From assembly GCF_000001735.4 (NCBI RefSeq), contig NC_003074.8, positions 17,615,261 through 17,679,260 on the forward strand: DNA of 64,000 bases. Direction: 5' to 3'. The stretch is from Arabidopsis thaliana (lineage: Eukaryota > Streptophyta > Magnoliopsida > Brassicales > Brassicaceae). Under the pieces are notes generated by a model. That model was not told the origin of the DNA and made no database searches. It worked only from the letters and a program-made list of their open reading frames with translations. A program made the position numbers and the translations under genes. Positions 58,686-64,000 of the stretch are shown here, piece after piece (positions within the stretch are counted from its first letter, which is position 1; each line of letters begins with the position of its first letter).

Positions 58686-58860
58686 CTACATGCTGGCACA
58701 ACTTGCCCACTGTGACAGATATTCATCAGGATCGGCAAGGAGCATGAGGTTGTCAACTTGCTCATTGTAAGAGCTATCCCTAGTGAGTGCCTTCAGGCTG
58801 CCTCTTTGCGGGATTGACCCCGCAAATGCCGCATATGAAAGCCGACTCTCGACCAACTAA
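58686..58860 (-). pseudogene. Orphan coding-like fragment, about 57 codons
   Basis: The minus strand is open between two stops. It reads LVESRLSYAAFAGSIPQRGS, then LKALTRDSSYNEQVDNLMLL, then ADPDEYLSQWASCASM and a stop. Base composition is more balanced than the flanks and the residue mix looks like real protein. It has no start codon in frame and no visible splice partner. I do not recognise the parent protein. It may be a gene fragment captured or left behind at a duplication border. Confidence 0.45.
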
Positions 58861-59476
58861 AGTCATAGCCTCATAGGTTAGTTTGCTTTCTAATGTTCGA
58901 ATCACTTACCCGATCACAAATCCTAATTTCAAATGTCGTTTTATTACGGTTAAGTCCTAAGTGTTAAACACAGTCGGATTGAAAAGAAAATAAGAAACAT
59001 ATACTACTACATAGTCACATAGTAAATGTTAAAAGAATGATATGTAGAGATTTCATTGGATTAGAGTTTCTGCAATTTCTCTCCTAACTTCTGACTTCAT
59101 TTTCATTAGTTGACAAGATATGATATATGTATAATGATGATATGATCTATAGAGATGACCGATGAAATAGATTTATATGAACATATAATCCTTAATGTGA
59201 CAAGGATGTAACCAAGAAAACTACATGATATCTTCTTCTATGACCTCTTCCACTGAAAACACTTTTGCTTAAATTTTAAAGACAAAATCGTCTTCCCCAT
59301 CCTCTTAGAAGTTAGAACCACTGAGATGAGTGTAAAATCACATTCTTTCCTCTCGAGTTTACTTCTGCTTGTCAAAAAAACGTACTTACTTCCTTTGTAG
59401 TATGTACTTACGAGATCTCCTAAATTGTAGCAACAGAACTCTACTTGGTCTGCATTTGTTTTGCTTCTTTTTTATT

Positions 59477-62400
59477 TTAACGTCTCTCGTAGAGAAGAAC
59501 CTGTGGCTGCAAGTGTCCTCTTTCACACATTGAAAGAACATCGATCCAGCTACCGATCACCTGAAAGATATTACAAAAACTGGGTGATAATGTCCACGAG
59601 TGTATCTGCTGCCCGCAAAACCCATTGCATTGATAATCTTACCTTGACGGTTTTGTCATCGTACATGATCCACTGATCGTGCTCACGACTATGTGCAAAA
59701 CAATGATAATGCTGTCCATAATAACAAACCTGGAGTTGCAGAAATAGCAAAAGAACAATTTGTTACCTTGAGGTTTTTAGGGTGAAAGCACACAAGGAAA
59801 ACACAGCACATAGCTGGTGTTTTAACGACTCTTCTGATAATATCATAGGGAAGAAGAGGAAGAAATGCGTACCACAGAAACTAAGCTATATGTGCTCTTA
59901 GGGTCCAGACCACGGTACATGATGCTGATGTCTATCTCGGTATTCAAGGCTGCAAGAGTAGCTGCTATGTCTTCTACAGTCTCACATGTGTTTTGCCACC
60001 CTAAAACTGCCAGCCCCAAAATAATTAGTGACAAGACACAAATATCAGCAGTCTGAAAAAATTTCCATTCATCAAAATCCTAAAAATAAGTTTTACCTGT
60101 AGTAAATACATGTGGTGGAGTAGTGAGAATATGGTGGATATGGTTGAGTTTCCCACACCCACCGGTTTCGGGATCACAGGCTAGTTGATGGTTCATCTCG
60201 ACAAGGTTAAGAAGTTCATCAAATGAATTTTCAGCGCATGTAACCTATTAGGCGTAAAGTGGGACAAAACCACAGTGAATAATCAAATTATATATGTGAA
60301 AACGCAATCAAATGAACACTCATACGATACCTTCATGGTGCGTAGGGCACTAGCGTTGATGTTATGGAAAAAGGAAGTGTACTTCAAATGCCTGGACTCC
60401 AGCCCACAGCTGTAGCAATTCAGTTGCTCAAAAATATCCATTCCAAACAAAGAATGGGCAATACATGTGCGGTTGGCACAGTCCCATGAACCAGTACAGT
60501 TGCTGTCTGAGGAATCCACATCAGACACGCTTGAACTTTGAGCAAATGAGCGATGAAGGCAGTCAAAGATCACAGCCAGTACTTCTGAAGCATCGTTCAT
60601 CTGAGCCTGTCCACCATATGACGCCCAGGATTAGGCTAATTAATGAAATGAAGGTTTACATTGTATTAGGATAAACATTTAAAACCAGTAATCAAATTCT
60701 TTTACCTCTTGGAAGAAACTACTATCTGGATACAAATTACTTAAAGCAATCCTGAGAGATGAAGGTGCCACAGGTTCATTTTGTTTTTCACTTGAAGCAG
60801 CGCTCAAAGCGGTAAAGATTTCATACAAAGAGCAGACAACACAAGGATCTCCCACGTGATGGTGCTCTCGTGTTGAACTCCGTAAGAACTCAGCTCGAAA
60901 CAGCTCCAAATTCCATAGAGACTAAGATCAAAACAAAACAAAATAGCTTTCAGCAAAAATAAGTCTTTAAGCTGGAATTATAGATACTATATTCCCAAGA
61001 ACTCAAACCGTTTATGAAAAGTGAAGGGTTACCTGTATGATAACATTTAAAAAGCAATTGTATTCGCCAACTTCATTCTGAAGACCTGTGCCAAATATGG
61101 TAACTCCTGTTGAGCTCCTAGACTCCATTGTGTCATCAGATAAACCCCCATCATTGTTTACTTCCAGCGGTGTCCTCAAACATGACGCCATATTTCTACC
61201 TCCTTGGTACACGTCTGCGTTGAAAAAACATGTTCTGGTGTCAGATGCTTCATATCGAGGGTTTTTGTCACCCCAAAATGATTACAGAACAAATATGCTA
61301 AAAATTCTAAAATAAAACGTAGCAGCTGTTGGCATAAGTAAGCTGGAGAAAAAATAGTTTCAGACACCTAAAGTAATCAGATAAAAAGAAAAAGTGCACT
61401 GGGATGAAGAAAAGTGGTATACACAATACACCATTCTTCATACAAATGACAGTCAGTCAGACAATAGTGACAAAATGGGCACTTAGCAAAATATCGCAAA
61501 ATGTTAACTGTCAGACATGATATCAGATATATAAACAAGGATGTTGAAAAACTACCAAGGCTTTGAAGCACTGCCCTTTGCATGTCAGCTTGAAACCTTT
61601 CTTCGTCATCGTCTTCAGCTTGTAATTGTCTTAATGTCTTTGTTCCCACATCTAGAATGCAAGATGAATGATGTTAGAAAACAATTGCTGGTAATCAATG
61701 TAGATAATGTAATTCCTCGTTGACATAAAAGCATAAACAAGATACACCGGTTACAGAAGTATCAGTTTTAAGAAATCTAACGGCTTCATTTGTGCCTTTA
61801 CTGGTCACATCTAATAAATTAATAATTATGTTCAGAAAAAAACAATAAGCTCAAGAAGAAAAATCAGATCATCTATAGATCACAACTATCAGTGCTTTGA
61901 AAACATGAGAAAAAGAAAATGATTCTAGGACAAAAAAAAAAAAAAAAAAAAAAAAAAAATGTCACTTACCACCATTGTTACGTAGAGTTTCAGAATGTCT
62001 CTCGCCGTTGGTGCCTGACAACTGAGATTTACTATTTTCGGTCTCAGGAGGTGTGACCGGATATTTTCCATCAGCTAACTTGTTTGAAGCTTTTTGGCGT
62101 CTAGTTCTCCTCCCAGTTCGTTGATCAGATTGGAAAATACCAGCTTGCATAGCTGTGCCGTTAGGCACTACTACAACAAAAAAAAAAGAAAAAACAATAT
62201 AAGTGCCTCAGAAAGGTCAGTAGACACATATTTTCATATTCGAAACCAATGCTAACCTTTTTGGGATTTTACATTCTGCACCTTTGCAGTATCAGATATC
62301 GCAGAATGATTTGTTGACGGGAAAACTCCATTTGTATTCACACTGGCTCCTTCCAGGTCATCAAGTCGTCCATTCCTTTTCTCCTGGTAAAGCAAAGAAC

Positions 62401-63223
62401 CCCAGAAATTAATTTCAAGCGATGATTGAAAAAACATAACTCCACCACCTTGTCACTCTATTGTTACCTGATTTATGGATTTTTCTTGTCCTTGTAAAAC
62501 TAAATAATCAACTTCATTATCTGTGCACCCATTATACACTGTCTTTGCAACATTCATGGGAACTGAAGAGCTGTATTTCTTTTGTTGTTCTGCCATGTGC
62601 TTCTCCTTAGCTTCATCCTCAATTCTTCTCTGATACTCTAGGGTTTTTTCAAGTTTTCTCTCCTCCTCCTCTAGCTCTATTTGGCGTTTATATTCCTCTT
62701 CCTCTTCTTTTAAAGCTTCAACAGCTTCAGAAACAATGTCAGCCTCTGAATGATCGCCGACAGGTGCAACCGGAAGGGGGCTGGAACAAGAAATTAGCAG
62801 GTAAATCAACGACATATTATAAACCACCAACATTTTCAGAAACAAAGATTTTCCAGGTTACACCCGCTTAAGTAAAAATTATGAACAAGGCAGATCTTCA
62901 CCTGTGTTCAACTGAATCAGCATTGGAGCGATGGTCGCTTCCAATAGTTGCCTATAACAAAAAAATTAAAAAGTTAGTTACAAATATAGACAAGAAGTAC
63001 CTAAAAAGTAGACAACAGATTAGTTCGAACCTTCATATCCTTCACTTTCCTAGTGTCTTTAATCTTTTTCTTGTCCTTGGACTTTTCCAGCGTGTTTTTT
63101 GAATTATCATTTCTTCCTCGAGCCTCCTTCTTAGAATCAAGAGCTAGCTCAACAAGTAAGGCTTCTCTTGCAGCATCAGACTTCTCAGTGGCATCTTTCT
63201 CTGCTAACGCCTCCAAATGTGCC

Positions 63224-63276
<53 letters not shown>

Positions 63277-64000
63277 GGAAATGGGGAGATTAAGATGGAA
63301 ATGCCAATTAGAACCTGAAAGAACACAGCAACACAATGGAAGAAAAAGTAACAAGGTCAAAAGAGTTAGATACTTACCCGCATGTAGGACTTCACCAAAG
63401 GTAACAATACTATCTGATAATCGTTGGAGGAAACTGGTCCAAGCTTTAGCTCTAATTGCTGCATCCCAGTGACATTTCGCATCATTTGTGCATCGATTCT
63501 GCTAAGCTGTGATAGCACATGTACAGATTATTTTAAAATCAGAAAGGCATTAATTGATTATTGCAGTGGTGTTGCGTAAAGATAGAAAAGCTTACCTCTG
63601 CAGACAACTGCTCTTTTTGTTTCTGAATCGCAATCTCTATGAAACTGTCAGCCTCATGTAAGGAATCCTTTATCCCCCATTCATCAGCTTCACCAGATTC
63701 CAGATCACGAAGCTGAGAACTAGTGCAGCCATATGATTCTTCATATCCAAATTGATTGTGGTTAAGAGTTTCGGCATCTTTCAAAACATTTGTTATAGCA
63801 TCTAACTCAAACCTGCTACTGATAAACAACAACTCATGGTCACTCTCATTTAGCTCTTCTCTTCGTTTCCTCAGCACAGTTTCATAGCTTTCATGGGTAA
63901 ATTCTGCTGAAGTCTCCCTCTTCCGGCCTTCTTCAAGACAAAGATCCTCGACAGTCTGCAGTGCTCCCTCATAGCTTAAGTGCTCGCATTTTCTCTCGCA
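59477..64000 (-). CDS. Ubiquitin carboxyl-terminal hydrolase-related protein, copy 2, 5' end outside the window
   Basis: This is a tandem paralog of the gene at 51912-58270 with the same exon plan. Visible exons on the minus strand: 63596..64000 (partial first exon), 63378..63506, 63031..63222, 62902..62951, 62468..62780, 62257..62383, 61970..62170, 61556..61651, 61033..61214, 60706..60921, 60331..60606, 60097..60244, 59873..60006, 59643..59729, 59477..59560. All internal exon lengths equal those of copy 1; only the last is three bases shorter (ends LLYERR). The Cys box GLQNEVGEYNCFLN is intact. The His box reads GQHYHCFAHSREHDQWIMYD, with Tyr to His and His to Arg changes after the catalytic region. 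No stop or frameshift is seen. One intron holds a (GA)n tract and another an A29 run. It belongs to the At3g47890-47910 family. Confidence 0.9.
61932..61959. repeat. Poly(A) run of about 28 bases in an intron of copy 2
   Basis: An uninterrupted A-run on the + strand (poly(T) in the transcript) close to the donor of the 61970-62170 exon. The matching intron of copy 1 has no such run, so it arose after the duplication. Confidence 0.9.
63225..63276. repeat. (GA)n microsatellite next to a splice acceptor in copy 2
   Basis: More than 20 GA units on the + strand, which is (CT)n in the transcript. It ends directly before the acceptor of the 63031-63222 exon, so it acts as the polypyrimidine tract. 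Copy 1 has only a short CT-rich tract at the same place. Confidence 0.9.

Larger units (their letters stand above)
58271..59476. other. Spacer between the two USP-like genes
   Basis: This holds the copy 1 promoter, with an imperfect palindrome (CGCGTACG, TA repeats, TACGCG) at 58321-58344. A short (CT)n tract lies at 58492-58507 and a coding-like orphan fragment at 58686-58860 on the minus strand. From 59174 onward the sequence matches 51632 onward, so it is the 3' flank of copy 2. Confidence 0.65.

Noticed and set aside
1..64000. Search for CRISPR arrays, operons, rRNA and tRNA genes
   Set aside because: No regularly spaced repeats or RNA gene signatures seen; the sequence is plant nuclear DNA.

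Overview
The window is plant nuclear DNA, almost certainly chromosome 3 of Arabidopsis thaliana or a very close relative. Many short GT-AG introns, AT-rich spacers, single-exon PPR and LBD genes and plant-only families point to a crucifer. The gene order matches what I remember of the At3g47760 to At3g47910 interval. Splicing the models by hand gives lengths that fit that interval (935, 901, 358, 190, 293, 93, 706, 353, 328 and 1568 residues). This assignment comes from recall and conceptual splicing, not from a database search.

Layout. From 1 to 18.5 kb there are four head-to-tail half-size ABCA transporter genes on the + strand: the 3' end of ABCA5, then complete ABCA6, ABCA7 and ABCA8. A decayed copy of an ABCA first exon lies between ABCA5 and ABCA6. 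From 19.7 to 24.4 kb are a secreted aldose 1-epimerase (+) and the retromer subunit VPS29 (-). A 4.7 kb AT-rich gap follows, with a microsatellite, a hAT transposase remnant and a small TA-flanked inverted-repeat element. From 29 to 45.8 kb is a gene-dense block: PUB39 (+), an EndoIII-like DNA glycosylase (+), mitochondrial SDH7 (+), a 57-residue membrane protein (-), a PPR protein (+), an unknown coiled-coil protein (-), the plastid lipocalin CHL (-) and LBD27 (-). From 43 to 51.6 kb is a transposon-rich stretch: two RNase H remnants in opposite orientation, a Harbinger-like inverted-repeat element inside older repeats, and a 5'-truncated LINE of about 3.5 kb. From 51.9 kb to the right edge are two tandem ubiquitin-hydrolase-related (USP family) genes on the - strand; the second runs out of the window.

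The genes do not form a pathway. The two themes are local tandem duplication (ABCA and USP-like clusters) and transposon insertion into the spacers. The USP-like duplication supplies an internal empty-site reference for the LINE insertion.

I did not find a clearly new biological system. The observations most worth following are the G-quadruplex-prone tract directly after the epimerase stop codon, the coding-like orphan fragment at 58.7-58.9 kb, the decayed ABCA exon, the 57-residue membrane protein, and the inverted-repeat element at 47.3-47.9 kb.
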